Part shown: positions 17,000-26,435 of the stretch, in pieces
Layout: each line of letters starts with the position of its first letter
Numbering within the stretch: position 1 is the stretch's first letter
Assembly: GCA_937873135.1 (NCBI GenBank)
Contig: CALMVQ010000345.1
Span: 15,005 to 55,825 of the forward strand
Source: an uncultured Scytonema sp.
GTDB lineage: Bacteria; Cyanobacteriota; Cyanobacteriia; Cyanobacteriales; Nostocaceae
DNA: 40,821 nt
Direction of reading: 5' to 3'
Program-made: the position numbers and the translations under genes
The notes under the pieces: generated by a model
The model's input: the letters and a program-made list of their open reading frames with translations, nothing else
Database searches by the model: none
What the model was told of the DNA's origin: nothing

Positions 17000-17462
17000 A
17001 TCAGGAAAAGTGCTAGAGGCAACAGTCGTCTCACTTTTTACACAACACGGATTTCAAGAGCTTCCCTTTCGCATATGGTCAAAATCCCCGCAAAGCTACG
17101 GTAACGATATCCTTCTTAGAGATGTACCTTATACTTCCATTTACGGACACAAGGGAAAAACTGAGTTTCTTGCACAATCAACACGTCTCTCCTTAGCTGT
17201 TCGTATTGAGTGTAAATGGCAACAATCATCAGGCTCCGTTGATGAAAAGTTTCCTTACCTCTATCTCAACTGCATTTTTGCAATGCCAGAGGATTTTATC
17301 ATTATCGTATTGGACGGAGGTGGCGCAAAACCGTTGGCAGTATCTTGGTTGAAAAACGCAGCAGAAACACGACATCTCGTGCCAGACAATAAACCTCAAA
17401 AGAAAATATTGGTGTTTACCTTAGCAGAGTTTATCATTTGGGCAAATCGAGCGCTTCGATAA
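16980..17462 (+). CDS. PD-(D/E)XK superfamily nuclease, probable restriction partner
   Basis: A 160-residue protein starting at the ATG inside the 3' end of the methyltransferase gene, with AAGGAGG at 16958-16964 upstream. Translation further 5' in the same frame only mirrors the methyltransferase in another frame and is discarded. The core shows an early glutamate (KVLEATVVSLF), YGNDILLRDVPY with the catalytic-type Asp, and RIECKWQQSSGSVDEKFPY with the E-x-K pair, followed by LNCIFAMPEDFIIIVLDGGG. This matches PD-(D/E)XK nucleases of the type found in phages and in small restriction systems. Overlap with a GATC-type methyltransferase supports a restriction role; a phage-type resolvase-like role is the alternative. 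Cleavage site is unknown. Confidence 0.75.
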   Translation: MTGYANKSGKVLEATVVSLFTQHGFQELPFRIWSKSPQSYGNDILLRDVPYTSIYGHKGKTEFLAQSTRLSLAVRIECKWQQSSGSVDEKFPYLYLNCIFAMPEDFIIIVLDGGGAKPLAVSWLKNAAETRHLVPDNKPQKKILVFTLAEFIIWANRALR

Positions 17463-17868
17463 AGTAGAATAAAACGTTTATCTTAGTACAGCGTTTCATA
17501 AATTCGTATCGGAATAAAAGGCTTGTAGTTGCGCTTTAGCGCTAAAGCGCAACTACGAACATAACGCTATGAATTTTTGCAATTCTGTACTTAGTAGGTG
17601 GGCGGAAATAAACCCAGAATGGTTTGTTGCTGTTAAGAGCGCTAAAACGCAACTACGAGCCAATTCCAGAGGTTTTACATTTTGTTACATAGTTGTAAAT
17701 TTTCCGGCAAACCTACTTAATTGTCCGAGGAGCTAACTTCAAGTCATAAGCCGCTTCACCCTTGTCGGTGAGTGAAAACGAGGTAATAAGTAAGCGATGT
17801 ATTTTTTCATAATGTCAATATTGTAACAGTCTTTGCAGTGATTGATTCTATAGATTCGCTCGCGCTCT
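17463..17868. other. 406-bp intergenic region with palindromic repeats
   Basis: No gene is supported; a short minus-strand frame at 17739-17933 overlaps the acetyltransferase and has no recognisable motif. The region holds the 32-bp palindrome at 17525-17556 and a partial second copy (GCGCTAAAACGCAACTACGA) at 17639-17658. It separates two convergent transcription units (nuclease, plus; acetyltransferase, minus). Confidence 0.6.
17525..17556. repeat. Perfect 32-bp palindrome
   Basis: GTAGTTGCGCTTTAGC at 17525-17540 is followed immediately by its exact complement at 17541-17556. Similar GTAGTTGCGCTTTAGCGC units are common dispersed repeats in filamentous cyanobacteria. Placed between convergent genes, it could end transcription from both sides, although no T-run follows. 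Confidence 0.85.
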
Positions 17869-18330
17869 TTAGTTACGTGATGAATGTGACAGCAGCCAAT
17901 AATATTGGATATTGGATTGCCCGTTAATTTCATTTGTCGCTAGCTTACCAGCGTTGAAGCCATGCTTCTCGTAAAATTTGCAAGCTTTTGTATTCTGTTG
18001 CAATGTTTGAAGCGTTAGTCTCTGCGGACAAATTTCTTTAGCTTTATTAACTAGAGCAGAACCGATACCTTGATTTTGATATACACAATCTACAAAAAGC
18101 TGGTTTATTTCCTGTTCCTCTTTCATTACTACAACAAAGCCCACAATTTGATTTTCAAGTTCGGCAAGCCAAACTTCCCCTCGTCTTGCAAGGTCATCAT
18201 GGAAACGTGCTTTCCATGTATGATATGGCTGTGGATGTTGAAGATTAGGAAATGTCCGATGCCAAGTTCGATACCAGAGTTGGACAGTGTTTTCCAAATC
18301 GTTCGGGACATAAGCTCGAATTGTTACCAC
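17869..18330 (-). CDS. GNAT family N-acetyltransferase
   Basis: A 153-residue acetyltransferase of the GNAT fold. It opens MVTIRAYVPNDLENTVQLWY, the usual first strand and helix. The acetyl-CoA pyrophosphate-binding loop is QNQGIGSALVNKAKE (Q-x-x-G-x-G) near residues 87-101, preceded by the strand EINQLFVDCVYQ and followed by the late motif LTLQTLQQNTKACKFYEKHGF. The substrate cannot be deduced. The gene is convergent with the nuclease gene and is single. Confidence 0.85.
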   Translation of the reverse strand: MVTIRAYVPNDLENTVQLWYRTWHRTFPNLQHPQPYHTWKARFHDDLARRGEVWLAELENQIVGFVVVMKEEQEINQLFVDCVYQNQGIGSALVNKAKEICPQRLTLQTLQQNTKACKFYEKHGFNAGKLATNEINGQSNIQYYWLLSHSSRN

Positions 18331-18451
18331 TTTCGCGTCAGTTTTTCGATAATTATAGATCCCTTAAGCGATCGCCCTAAATAAATGAAGGGTGTTATTT
18401 TCTTGGCTAGCGGCTACACATATTTTATATTTTTTGTCAATGTGTAAGTCC

Positions 18452-18659
18452 TAGAGAGCAGCCCTTTCAAGGTGAACGTTGGTACTATATAAAAATCATG
18501 TTTTTAACCCGAATTTGGGATTTTGGCGATCGCTATCGCTTAATTTACAGTCCAAAAATCAGGAGTTTAATACATAGATTTTTTATTCAATTCCAGAAGA
18601 TGGCTGAAATGCTGCAAAAATCGTGATAGTACATATGCTCACCTTGAAAGGGCTGTCTA
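18452..18659. mobile_element. 204-bp MITE with long terminal inverted repeats at a TA target
   Basis: CAGCCCTTTCAAGGTGA at 18459-18475 is exactly complementary to 18639-18655. The similarity continues inwards (GTACTAT on both sides), giving ends of about 30 bp. TA lies outside both ends (18452-18453 and 18658-18659), as expected for IS630/Tc1-type elements that duplicate TA. There is no gene inside; a HIP1 site lies at about 18525. The right-hand TA is part of a CTA codon that reads directly into the AAA+ fragment (Leu-Met-Gly), so the element entered, or now borders, that gene. Confidence 0.8.
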
Positions 18660-19268
18660 ATGGGTCAAATATACAAACAGCTAGGAATACTTTCTCAAGG
18701 ACATGTTGTCGAGACCGATAGATCAGGGTTAGTTGCAGGATACGTTGGACAAACTGCAATCAAGACAGATACAGCTATTGAGTCAGCATTAGACGGCGTA
18801 CTGTTTATTGATGAAGCATATGCACTAAAGCCAGAAGAAGCTAAGAATGATTTTGGACAAGAATCTATAGATACTCTACTAAAACGAATGGAGGACTATA
18901 GAGATAGGCTAGTAGTTATTGTTGCTGGCTACAGTGAAGAGATGACAAGATTCATTGATGCCAACCCTGGACTAAAGTCAAGATTTAATAAGTATTTTTA
19001 CTTTGAGGATTATAATCCTACTGAGTTATTGACTATTTTTGAAAAAATTTGTGAGCAGAACCATTTCAAGTTAACTGAGAAATCAAAGACGGTATTGCTT
19101 AATAAATTAACTGACTTATACGTTAATAGAGATCAGAAGTTTGGGAATGCAAGGCTTGTGAGAAATATCTTTGAAAAGACAATCGAGAGGCAAACAAACA
19201 GACTTGTAAAATATTCTAGAGTCAGTAAAGAAATGATGAGCACAATCATGCCTGAGGATATTTCTTAA
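18660..19268 (+). pseudogene. 5'-truncated CbbX/SpoVK-like AAA+ ATPase
   Basis: The 202 codons encode the C-terminal two thirds of a CbbX/SpoVK-type AAA+ protein. Present are the pore-loop region GYVGQTA, Walker [12 protein letters not shown], the sensor strand [11 protein letters not shown], the arginine-finger segment [12 protein letters not shown] and the C-terminal lid with [15 protein letters not shown]. The Walker A loop (GxPGTGKT), which should lie just before MGQIYKQLG, is missing. Immediately upstream is a MITE, and the DNA beyond the MITE does not encode the missing part. The protein could not bind ATP normally and is called a pseudogene. An internal ATG makes translation of the remnant possible. 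Confidence 0.82.
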
Positions 19269-19441
19269 GCTTGCAGATGACCTGATTCCGCAATTGATTG
19301 TGGCGCGAGCATACCCACCAATCACATAACCACCAATCGAAAATAAGTAGGTCGGCGTGAAAATTTATCGTTGAGACAAGGCAGAGGGCAACGCGCTTGG
19401 GAAAAACTTAAGATTAAACAAGGTTTCAAAGGTTAACCATC

Positions 19442-19906
19442 TCAGGGATGATGATTAGGATTATCGGTTAGTAACCCAAGAGCTTGAGCAATAGCGCTCA
19501 GACGGTTGTCAGCTGTAAGAAAAATCAAGGAGGTGGATTGCGTAGTAGCGAAAGCGAGTTGAATCCTTAGCACTGATGCCAGCTGTACCGCATCATATGC
19601 GCGTAGAGGATATTGCCCGACCAGTTGACCTGCCGTTGCTGCTAATTTGGCATCAAGTTCAATGACCTGGTACTGATTATTCAGGTCAGAGCGAAACCTG
19701 TGAATAATCAAGGTTCTATCGGTGGGAGTCAAACTACCTTCCCGTTCCCTCCTCGCCAGCGCACTGAGGACTTCTACCCAAGTGATTCGGGCAATGAACA
19801 ATGAGTTGCCCGTCTTTTGAGCCGAGAGCGCCCGTATCCAGGCACTACCAGTTTCCGGCACGTATCGTTTCACCAGGGCGCTGCTATCTACGAAGTAGGC
19901 GGTCAC
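19442..19906 (-). CDS. VapC-type PIN-domain toxin
   Basis: A 154-residue PIN-domain ribonuclease. The acidic metal-binding residues are seen in YFVDSSALVKRYVPE (Asp near residue 7), ITWVEVLSALARRE (Glu near 45), LRAYDAVQLASVL (Asp near 103) and FLTADNRLSAIAQALGL (Asp near 131). VapC toxins cut specific RNAs and are held inactive by a cognate antitoxin. The start is GTG, whose first four bases overlap the stop of the upstream gene (GTGA), the standard arrangement of a toxin-antitoxin operon. Confidence 0.88.
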   Translation of the reverse strand: MTAYFVDSSALVKRYVPETGSAWIRALSAQKTGNSLFIARITWVEVLSALARREREGSLTPTDRTLIIHRFRSDLNNQYQVIELDAKLAATAGQLVGQYPLRAYDAVQLASVLRIQLAFATTQSTSLIFLTADNRLSAIAQALGLLTDNPNHHP

Positions 19907-20196
19907 ATTGAACCCCGTTCTTCAATAATGATTTCGGAGAGCGGCTTGCCGGGGGATGCCTCAAGTCTTTGGGTAAGTTCACGCCACTCTTCTTCTGAGA
20001 CTGGCTCAACATCGCCGCGATGGGGAGGAGGCGTGACCAGTCCCGCTGCCACTAGGGATTGAATTATCTGTTCGGCTTCGGATGATGCTTCTAGAGTCAA
20101 AACTTGCAGCCGCACAGTTTGCCCATCAGTTAGAGACAAAGGATTTTGGGGGCGCAACATCCCGTTCAAGTAGACAGCAGTAATAATTTCTGACAT
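19903..20196 (-). CDS. Antitoxin of the VapBC-like pair (DUF104/AF2212-like N-terminus)
   Basis: About 97 residues from the ATG at 20196; an upstream TTG (20217) is less likely. The start MSEIITAVYLNGMLRPQNPL with SLTDGQTVRLQVL matches the DUF104 (AF2212/PG0164-like) antitoxin family, a small beta-barrel-like domain, and is followed by an acidic, probably flexible C-terminus (EPVSEEEWRELTQRLE) that would wrap the toxin. It overlaps the PIN toxin gene by 4 bp and precedes it, as usual for such pairs. Autorepression is expected for the family but no operator is evident. Confidence 0.78.
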   Translation of the reverse strand: MSEIITAVYLNGMLRPQNPLSLTDGQTVRLQVLTLEASSEAEQIIQSLVAAGLVTPPPHRGDVEPVSEEEWRELTQRLEASPGKPLSEIIIEERGSM

Positions 20197-20412
20197 AGTT
20201 GGCGCACTGTTAAACAAAGCGTTGTGACGAGGCTGTATTTAACCTAGCGTACCTTGGGAAAAATTGCTGCCAGTCCTGCGTTAAGCGCTGCCCCGACTCA
20301 CCTATTAGGGTTAGAAACAGACTTTGAAGGGTCACGGCTGCATCTAGGTTGATCACGGCGAGGAGTGTATTTGTTAATGAACGTTAGCGAAAATGTATAG
20401 GTTAATAAAAGC

Positions 20413-20988
20413 ATGGAGCCTGTGGTAACGCAACAGTTGATTATACGCCGTATGGCAGAGACAGATTTGCTTGATTTTTTAGCATATCAAACTCACCCTG
20501 AGGTTTTGCGGTATATGCCTATAGAACCACTTACTGAGGAGCAAGCAATGCGCTTTCTCGCCCGACAAGCAGTAGTAGAGGTTGGTGATGAAGGCGGCTA
20601 TATCGTGTTTGCCATTCACCATGTAGGCGATGCTAAAATGATTGGCGAGGTTGGCATCAACCTCTTGCCAAAGACGCAAAGTAAAGGCGAAATCGGGTGG
20701 TCACTTCACCCGAACTATCAAGGGCGTGGTTATGCAACAGAGGCGGCACAAGTATTACTTACCTATGGCTTTGCACACCGCAAGTTACACCGAATCACCT
20801 CAATCTGCGACACACGTAATACAGCATCCTTTCTGCTTATGGAAAGTCTCGGTATGCGGCGTGAAGGGCATCTAAAGCAAAGCCAGTTCATAAAAGGCGC
20901 GTGGCAGGACGAGTATATCTACGCCTTGCTACTCGACGAATGGCTTTTCCGACAGAGCATCACCGCAAACGAGTATATAGTAAGTTAA
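20413..20988 (+). CDS. GNAT acetyltransferase, RimJ/RimL-like
   Basis: A 191-residue GNAT enzyme of the RimJ/RimL subgroup, which typically acetylates N-termini of ribosomal or other proteins, or small molecules. Visible are TQQLIIRRMAETDLLDFL, GEVGINLLPKTQSKGEIGW and the acetyl-CoA loop LHPNYQGRGYATEAAQVLL, then the CDTRNTASFLLMESLGMRREGHL block, which is diagnostic. G+C content is somewhat higher than in neighbouring genes such as the AAA+ fragment. It stands alone between the toxin-antitoxin pair and a TnpB remnant, so acquisition with mobile DNA is possible. Substrate not known. Confidence 0.85.
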   Translation: MEPVVTQQLIIRRMAETDLLDFLAYQTHPEVLRYMPIEPLTEEQAMRFLARQAVVEVGDEGGYIVFAIHHVGDAKMIGEVGINLLPKTQSKGEIGWSLHPNYQGRGYATEAAQVLLTYGFAHRKLHRITSICDTRNTASFLLMESLGMRREGHLKQSQFIKGAWQDEYIYALLLDEWLFRQSITANEYIVS

Positions 20989-21084
20989 TTATTTAAAAGG
21001 TTTACGAATTTTGGACGTTTGAAGATTTGGGATTGGTGAACACCATGCGGAATTGCTTCAGCTTAATATAAATTGCAGCCTTTA

Positions 21085-21353
21085 TCGTGAATTAAAATAC
21101 GAAAAAACCGATTGTGACAGTGGGGGTGCGGAAGGTGGGTTATAAAACTTGTTTTAAATGTGGTCAGAATAAAGAAACACTCTTGTTGTCAGAAAGAGTG
21201 TTCCATTGTGAGCATTGCCATTTTGAAATAGGCAGAAATTTTAAAGCTGCAATTAATTTGTCTCAGGCGGGTAGATTGCTTGTTTCATCCTGTGGACTGG
21301 ATAAAGCCTACGTTTCCCGGACAAACCATGAAGTAATCACCACGGTTGCTTAA
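21085..21353 (+). pseudogene. TnpB (IS200/IS605 family) C-terminal remnant
   Basis: Sequence from GVRKVGYKTCFKCGQNKETL through LLSERVFHCEHCHFEIGRNF to KAAINLSQAG is the zinc-ribbon end of TnpB: two CxxC pairs, a LLSERVF strand and the NxKAAINL terminus. Typical active proteins have D-R-D-x-N-A-A here; this copy has G-R-N-F-K-A-A, so the conserved acidic residue is lost. A piece reading RELKYEK about 30 bp upstream is in another frame, showing a frameshift. The N-terminal 80% is absent. No guide RNA was located. Confidence 0.8.
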
Positions 21354-21403
21354 AAGAAGCTCTGTCTAGCAATGAGTAACCTTGAGTAAGTATTATCGAG
21401 CAG

Positions 21404-23212
21404 TTACTGTTCTAACCGCAGTACTGCCATAAAAGCTTCTTGCGGAACATCTACGGTACCTACAGCTTTCATCCGCTTTTTACCTTTTGCCTGCTTCTGT
21501 AACAGTTTCTTCTTCCGGCTAATATCACCACCGTAGCATTTGGCAAGTACGTCTTTTCGTAAAGCCGGTACATGTTCGCTGGCGATAATTTTACTGCCGA
21601 TCGCAGCTTGAATTGGCACTTTGAATTGGTGGCGGGGAATCAATTCTTTGAGTTTTTCTGCCATTCCTCGTCCGACATTGTACGCTTTGTCTCGGTGGAC
21701 AATCATCGCCAAGGAATCTACCGGATCGCCATTAATCATAATATCCAATCTGACTAAAGGATTTTCTTGATAACCGATTAGAGAGTACTCCATGCTGGCA
21801 TAACCGCGTGAGCGAGACTTCATTTGGTCAAAAAAGTCGGTAACAACTTCCGCTAATGGTAACTCGTAAGTTAGCGTGGTGCGTCCTTGGGCAAGATACT
21901 TCATGTCTTTAAATACACCACGTCGATTTTGTGACAACTCCATTAAAGTCCCGACGTAAGTTTCTGGTGAAATCATTTCTACTTTGACGTAGGGTTCTTC
22001 AATTTTTTCTCGTTCGTTGGGAGAGGGTAAATGACTGGGGTTATCGATGTACAATACATCACCCTTGTTGGTTGTCACCTTGTAAACTACAGAGGGAGCT
22101 GTAATGATTAAATCCAGGTTGTACTCTCGTTCCAGGCGTTCTTGCACAATTTCCATATGCAGCAAACCTAAAAAACCACAACGGAAGCCAAACCCCATTG
22201 CACTGGATGTTTCTGGTTCGTAGTGCAGTGCTGCGTCATTAAGTTTTAGCTTTTCTAAGGATTCCCGCAAGTCTTCAAATTGATCCGCATCGATGGGGAA
22301 CATCCCGCAGAACACCATTGGATTCGCTTCAGTGTAACCGGGCAAAGGCGCTGATGCTTTAGCATTGACTAAAGTCATTGTGTCTCCTACCCGTGCATCA
22401 GCAACCGCTCTAATCGACGCAGCTAAATAGCCGACTTCTCCAGCATGTAGTTCCTCAACTGGCTTTTGCGTGGGAGAAAGGACACCTAACTCGTCAATTT
22501 GGTATTCTTTTTCAGATGCCATGAGATAGATGCGATCGCCATTCTTAAGTGTGCCATCCATCACTCGAAAATACACGATCACTCCACGATAGCTATCGTA
22601 GTAGCTATCAAAAATCAATGCCCGTAAAGGTTCTTTAACTGTGTTGCTTGGAGATGGTACACGCTCCACAATTGCTTCTAAAATATCATCTATCCCAATT
22701 CCCTCTTTAGCAGAAGCTTTAATCGCATTGCTGCAATCCAAACCGATAATTTCTTCGATTTCGCCGATCACCCTGTCTGGTTCTGCTCCAGGCAGATCGA
22801 TTTTATTCAAAACTGGGATGATTTCTAAGTTATGCTCTAAAGCTAAATAAACATTTGCCAGAGTTTGTGCCTCTACACCCTGAGAAGCATCTACTACCAA
22901 TAGCGCGCCTTCACAAGCAGCAAGACTACGAGACACTTCATAAGAGAAATCCACATGACCCGGAGTATCAATAAGATTCAGCACATACTGCTGATTGTCC
23001 TTTGCCTTGTAGTTCATGCGAGCGGCTTGCAGCTTGATTGTAATTCCGCGCTCCCTCTCCAAATCCATGTTATCCAGAAACTGTTCCTTCATCTGCCGCT
23101 CGCCCACTGTACCTGTAACTTGTAGCAAGCGATCAGCAAGGGTAGATTTTCCGTGGTCTATATGAGCAATAATACAAAAATTCCGAATGCGAGCTGCGGG
23201 AACGTCAGTCAT
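21404..23212 (-). CDS. lepA: Elongation factor 4 (LepA), back-translocating GTPase
   Basis: A 602-residue LepA, full length. GTPase motifs: G1 [10 protein letters not shown]3 [13 protein letters not shown]4 [13 protein letters not shown] and G5 SAKEG. Domain II, an EF-G-like domain and the LepA-specific C-terminal domain (ending [21 protein letters not shown]) are all present. The protein binds ribosomes, acts in translation fidelity and initiation under stress, and is membrane-stored in other bacteria. The initiation codon ATG at 23212 gives the standard [21 protein letters not shown]. Upstream 330 bp are non-coding and must hold its promoter. A short inverted repeat (AGTAAC/GTTACT) overlaps the stop codon. 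Not linked to neighbours functionally. Confidence 0.97.
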   Translation of the reverse strand: MTDVPAARIRNFCIIAHIDHGKSTLADRLLQVTGTVGERQMKEQFLDNMDLERERGITIKLQAARMNYKAKDNQQYVLNLIDTPGHVDFSYEVSRSLAACEGALLVVDASQGVEAQTLANVYLALEHNLEIIPVLNKIDLPGAEPDRVIGEIEEIIGLDCSNAIKASAKEGIGIDDILEAIVERVPSPSNTVKEPLRALIFDSYYDSYRGVIVYFRVMDGTLKNGDRIYLMASEKEYQIDELGVLSPTQKPVEELHAGEVGYLAASIRAVADARVGDTMTLVNAKASAPLPGYTEANPMVFCGMFPIDADQFEDLRESLEKLKLNDAALHYEPETSSAMGFGFRCGFLGLLHMEIVQERLEREYNLDLIITAPSVVYKVTTNKGDVLYIDNPSHLPSPNEREKIEEPYVKVEMISPETYVGTLMELSQNRRGVFKDMKYLAQGRTTLTYELPLAEVVTDFFDQMKSRSRGYASMEYSLIGYQENPLVRLDIMINGDPVDSLAMIVHRDKAYNVGRGMAEKLKELIPRHQFKVPIQAAIGSKIIASEHVPALRKDVLAKCYGGDISRKKKLLQKQAKGKKRMKAVGTVDVPQEAFMAVLRLEQ

Positions 23213-23558
23213 AAACTTCTTTGCTTTAGCAGTAACTAAAGATAAAAGAGCAATATACTTAATGTATTTTAATGCTTTCTTAGCTAAGACGCATTATAGA
23301 AGAGGAGAGCGAGATCAGTCTTGAGTAGAGGGAGCTTACAATAAACATCAAGAGGCGAAAATACAGACTTCGTACTATTTCATAGAAATGCCTAATAGAA
23401 TTTTTAGCCTCAGCCTCTCCACTTCCCCAGTTTCCCCATATGTAGCAATCTTAAAGTTAAATAGTATAAGGAGCTACTGCAACTTGCAGTACAACCAAAC
23501 CGCGAACAGAATTACTTGACAAAGCCTTTGAGAAACCAAATCCCAAGTGTATCACCTT
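23213..23558. other. 346-bp divergent intergenic region (lepA / RHH gene)
   Basis: AT-rich leader DNA between divergent genes; it should contain promoters for lepA (minus) and the small ribbon-helix-helix gene (plus). I see no convincing -35/-10 pair, repeat or structured RNA that can be assigned with confidence. Confidence 0.4.
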
Positions 23559-23795
23559 ATGAATATGAAAGACAAAGCTACCGATGCTGAACAAAGACTA
23601 GCTGATAAGGTAGAAATTGCAATTCGTTTAGATTCGGAGTTACTAGAACAGATTCAGCATTTGACCAACGATCCCAGTAAAGTTATAGAGGTAGCAATCC
23701 GCCAGTGGTTGAGAGGTGAAACACCAAGAGATGATGAACTGACGCGCACACCAATTCACAAACCTCTACCTCCTCGCGGCGAATGGAATGATTAA
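23559..23795 (+). CDS. Small ribbon-helix-helix-like (antitoxin/regulator) protein
   Basis: About 78 residues from ATG 23559 (a second ATG at 23565; the upstream GTG at 23547 is less likely). The segment VEIAIRLDSELLEQIQHLTN followed by DPSKVIEVAIRQWLRGE has the strand-helix-helix pattern of MetJ/Arc-type DNA-binding proteins, with the strand VEIAIRL and the SKVIEVAIRQWL helix. The C-terminus is proline-rich and ends in GEWND. Such proteins are often antitoxins, but no toxin gene follows; the next 850 bp have none. A stand-alone regulator or orphan antitoxin is possible. Confidence 0.55.
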   Translation: MNMKDKATDAEQRLADKVEIAIRLDSELLEQIQHLTNDPSKVIEVAIRQWLRGETPRDDELTRTPIHKPLPPRGEWND

Positions 23796-24680
23796 ACTGG
23801 TAAGCATTCAGATGTTAGCAGTTGTAACCAAACTGCCCTGCTCTTCCTCCTACTACACTCGTCAAGTACAACGTTGATGAGCAATTCTCAAGAAACTCTC
23901 GTCAAAAACATGGTTTTTTGTGAAGGCAGGTGAGTGTGTCGCGAGGCGATATACGAGTAGGAAGAAGGAGTTTCTGTAATAAGTAGTAGGTAGTATGCTG
24001 CCAGTTGCATGCTCCTAACAGGATTGGTTGAAGAAAAACTTAGAACTCTTCAGATAAGAAATTAAAATAAGATAATGCAAGAGCGTTAAGGATTTAAACC
24101 GAAAACGCTCTTGTATATGACTCAGGTATACATTTCTTTTATGGGAGATTAGGTAACTATCTGTGATGCACTCAGTTTTAAATTTTGAGTTGTGACAACT
24201 AAGTTTTACGTTATCTAATGGTAAACTTTCAAACATACTGCCTAATACTTACTGAAAAATTTCAAACAGCGCATTGCTCTCTAAATTCTCGGCATAAGTC
24301 CAGAGATGAATTTTGGTTAAAGCCTAAAACGTAGTTCTGAGGAGGCTGGGAACCTGATACAACTTCTCTTCGGCGATGAGTGTATGCGTAATTTTCGTCA
24401 TATGTGTCACAAAATTTGCCCTTTTTTTGGAAATTTTTGACTTGAGGGGGCGGTTTTAACCAGATAACGTGTTAGATCCGATGTTATATATATTGAACCT
24501 GTTCTTACCAATAGCTCCTTACTCCGATAAATATTGATATAACTGCTAAAAAAAAATTATAGTCAGAGAATAAAAAACATGTAAAAATTAGCTAAATGTA
24601 AAAATTTATGCCAAACTTTAGACAGAATTTCGCCAAATTGTTTAAAGTTGCTGTTTGTTTATCCAACTCGAGTTCGAGTC
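23796..24680. other. 885-bp non-coding stretch
   Basis: No gene supported. A clear hairpin CAAGAGCGTT (24078-24087) and AACGCTCTTG (24104-24113) has a perfect 10-bp stem and a 16-nt loop. It could be a small RNA or terminator, though no long T-run follows. The rest is AT-rich (notably 24500-24640), consistent with the promoter of the histidine kinase. Nothing else is recognised. Confidence 0.5.
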
Positions 24681-26435
24681 ATGAGTATTACTGCTAATTC
24701 TAAACTGTCAAATTCATCCAAGAATCAGGAAGCTATTACCAGTAACACTAATGGTTCTCTGGCTTCTTTAGGATCAGAGTTGGTATACACCCAAGATAAA
24801 ACAGGGCGTTACTTAAGCTTCTGTTGGCAAAACAGTGAGAAACTGGGGTTTGACACTAAACAAACAATCAACGACCTAAATAAAGCGCCAACTTTGGCTC
24901 CAGTTGACAAAGTTATCTATTTGGAAAAGTTGCAACAAATTTTAACAACTTTAGTTCCAGAGAGGTTTGAGTGTTGGTTTCGCTACCGTCAGGAGTTGTA
25001 TGAGTTGGAGTTGATAATGACTCCAATCCTACCAACCGTCGGAAGCGTCGCCACAACAGTTTTGGTTATGGGTAGGCTCCTTAGTGCAACAACAGCTAGC
25101 AAAAAAGTCAAAGCTGTATCACAAACGCCCACAAAACCAGAATTAGCTTTGCGTTCACAGCAACACCATTTGTTAATCAACCAAATTACCAGAAATATTA
25201 GCCGAACATTAGATCTAGAGATTATTTGGCAACAAACAGTTGATAGTTTAGGTCAAGCACTACGATTTGATCGTTGTATTATCTGTCCCTACAAACCTTC
25301 CAGTAGCAAAGTACAGGTGATAGCTGAGTATCACTTGCCAAAAGTGGGTTCAATGCTTGGTGCAGAAATAGACATAGCTTCTTTCCCTGCTTTTGCTCAG
25401 GCTTTAGAAACTCAAGAACCGCTTTTCGTAGAAAACTGTCAACATCATCAATTCAACGGGCAGAACATCTTGGTAGTTGCAACTTGCCATAAAGATCAAG
25501 CCAACAGCTTGATTGCTGTCACTCTTGACGACAACTGTAGTGGGGTAACAGCAGATGAGCTTGAATTAGCAAAAGATGTGGCAGATCAACTGGGAACGGC
25601 GATCGCTCATGCCACCTTATATCAAGAACTCGGAGTAGCAAGTCAACAAGCCGAAGACGCAACCCGTCGCATTAGAGAGTTTCTGGCTAATGTGACGCAT
25701 GAACTCAGAACGCCACTCAACGGCATCATTGGATTTTTAAAGCTCATTTTAGAGGGTATGGCAGACGATCCAGAGGAACAAGAGCAATTCCTCAACGAAG
25801 CATATAAATCGTCACTTTACCTGCTTGATATTATCAATGACATCTTAGACATTGCGAGAATTGAATCAGGCAAAATGGAACTTGAGTTAAGTTCAGTCAA
25901 ATTAGATGAGCTATTTAATGATGTAGAAAATTTCATGCGTCTTCAGGCAGAACAGAAATCCATCAGCTTCCACATGCAAATGCCTGATACTTGTGATGAA
26001 ATTATGCTCCTAGGTGACTATCAGCGTCTCAAACAAGTGATGCTCAACCTCCTCAGCAACGCTATCAAATTTACTCATGAAGGTGGCATTACTGTCAGTG
26101 CTGATCTCGTTCGGAAAAAATTAGCATTTCATGACCAGCAATTTCCCGGTATGGTGAGAGTACGTGTGGCAGATACTGGTATTGGTGTTTCTCTAGACAA
26201 ACAAGATAAACTATTCCAATTATTCTCTCAAGTGGATGGTTCCCGCACTCGGCAATACGGTGGTACTGGCTTGGGACTGGCAATATCTCAGAAACTTGTA
26301 GAGGCAATGGGCGGTGAGGTAAATTTTTACAGCTTGGGTGAAGGGCTTGGTTCAACAGTTACGTTTACAGTACCCCTCTACCAACAACCAGTTATGGTTT
26401 CACCTTCAGAAACGAACTCACTAGAACAGTCCTGA
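24681..26435 (+). CDS. Sensor histidine kinase with PAS-like, GAF, HisKA and HATPase domains
   Basis: About 584 residues from the ATG at 24681; an upstream TTG frame would add 11 residues. No membrane segments. Residues 30-125 resemble a PAS-like sensor (GSELVYTQDKTGRYLSFCWQ), 175-325 a GAF domain (TVDSLGQALRFDRCIICPYK onward), then HisKA with the H-box NVTHELRTPLNGIIGF and HATPase with LLSNAIKFTHEGG (N box), VADTGIGV (G1), LFQLFSQVD (F) and GGTGLGLAISQKLV (G2). All motifs are intact. It is a soluble hybrid-free kinase; no receiver domain or response regulator gene is adjacent, so the partner is elsewhere. The ligand of the GAF domain is unknown; the typical bilin-attachment Cys context is not evident. 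Confidence 0.9.
   Translation: MSITANSKLSNSSKNQEAITSNTNGSLASLGSELVYTQDKTGRYLSFCWQNSEKLGFDTKQTINDLNKAPTLAPVDKVIYLEKLQQILTTLVPERFECWFRYRQELYELELIMTPILPTVGSVATTVLVMGRLLSATTASKKVKAVSQTPTKPELALRSQQHHLLINQITRNISRTLDLEIIWQQTVDSLGQALRFDRCIICPYKPSSSKVQVIAEYHLPKVGSMLGAEIDIASFPAFAQALETQEPLFVENCQHHQFNGQNILVVATCHKDQANSLIAVTLDDNCSGVTADELELAKDVADQLGTAIAHATLYQELGVASQQAEDATRRIREFLANVTHELRTPLNGIIGFLKLILEGMADDPEEQEQFLNEAYKSSLYLLDIINDILDIARIESGKMELELSSVKLDELFNDVENFMRLQAEQKSISFHMQMPDTCDEIMLLGDYQRLKQVMLNLLSNAIKFTHEGGITVSADLVRKKLAFHDQQFPGMVRVRVADTGIGVSLDKQDKLFQLFSQVDGSRTRQYGGTGLGLAISQKLVEAMGGEVNFYSLGEGLGSTVTFTVPLYQQPVMVSPSETNSLEQS

Noticed and set aside
17739-17933. 64-codon minus-strand frame overlapping the acetyltransferase
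   Set aside because: Overlaps a clear gene in another frame and shows only scattered cysteines and histidines without a pattern.
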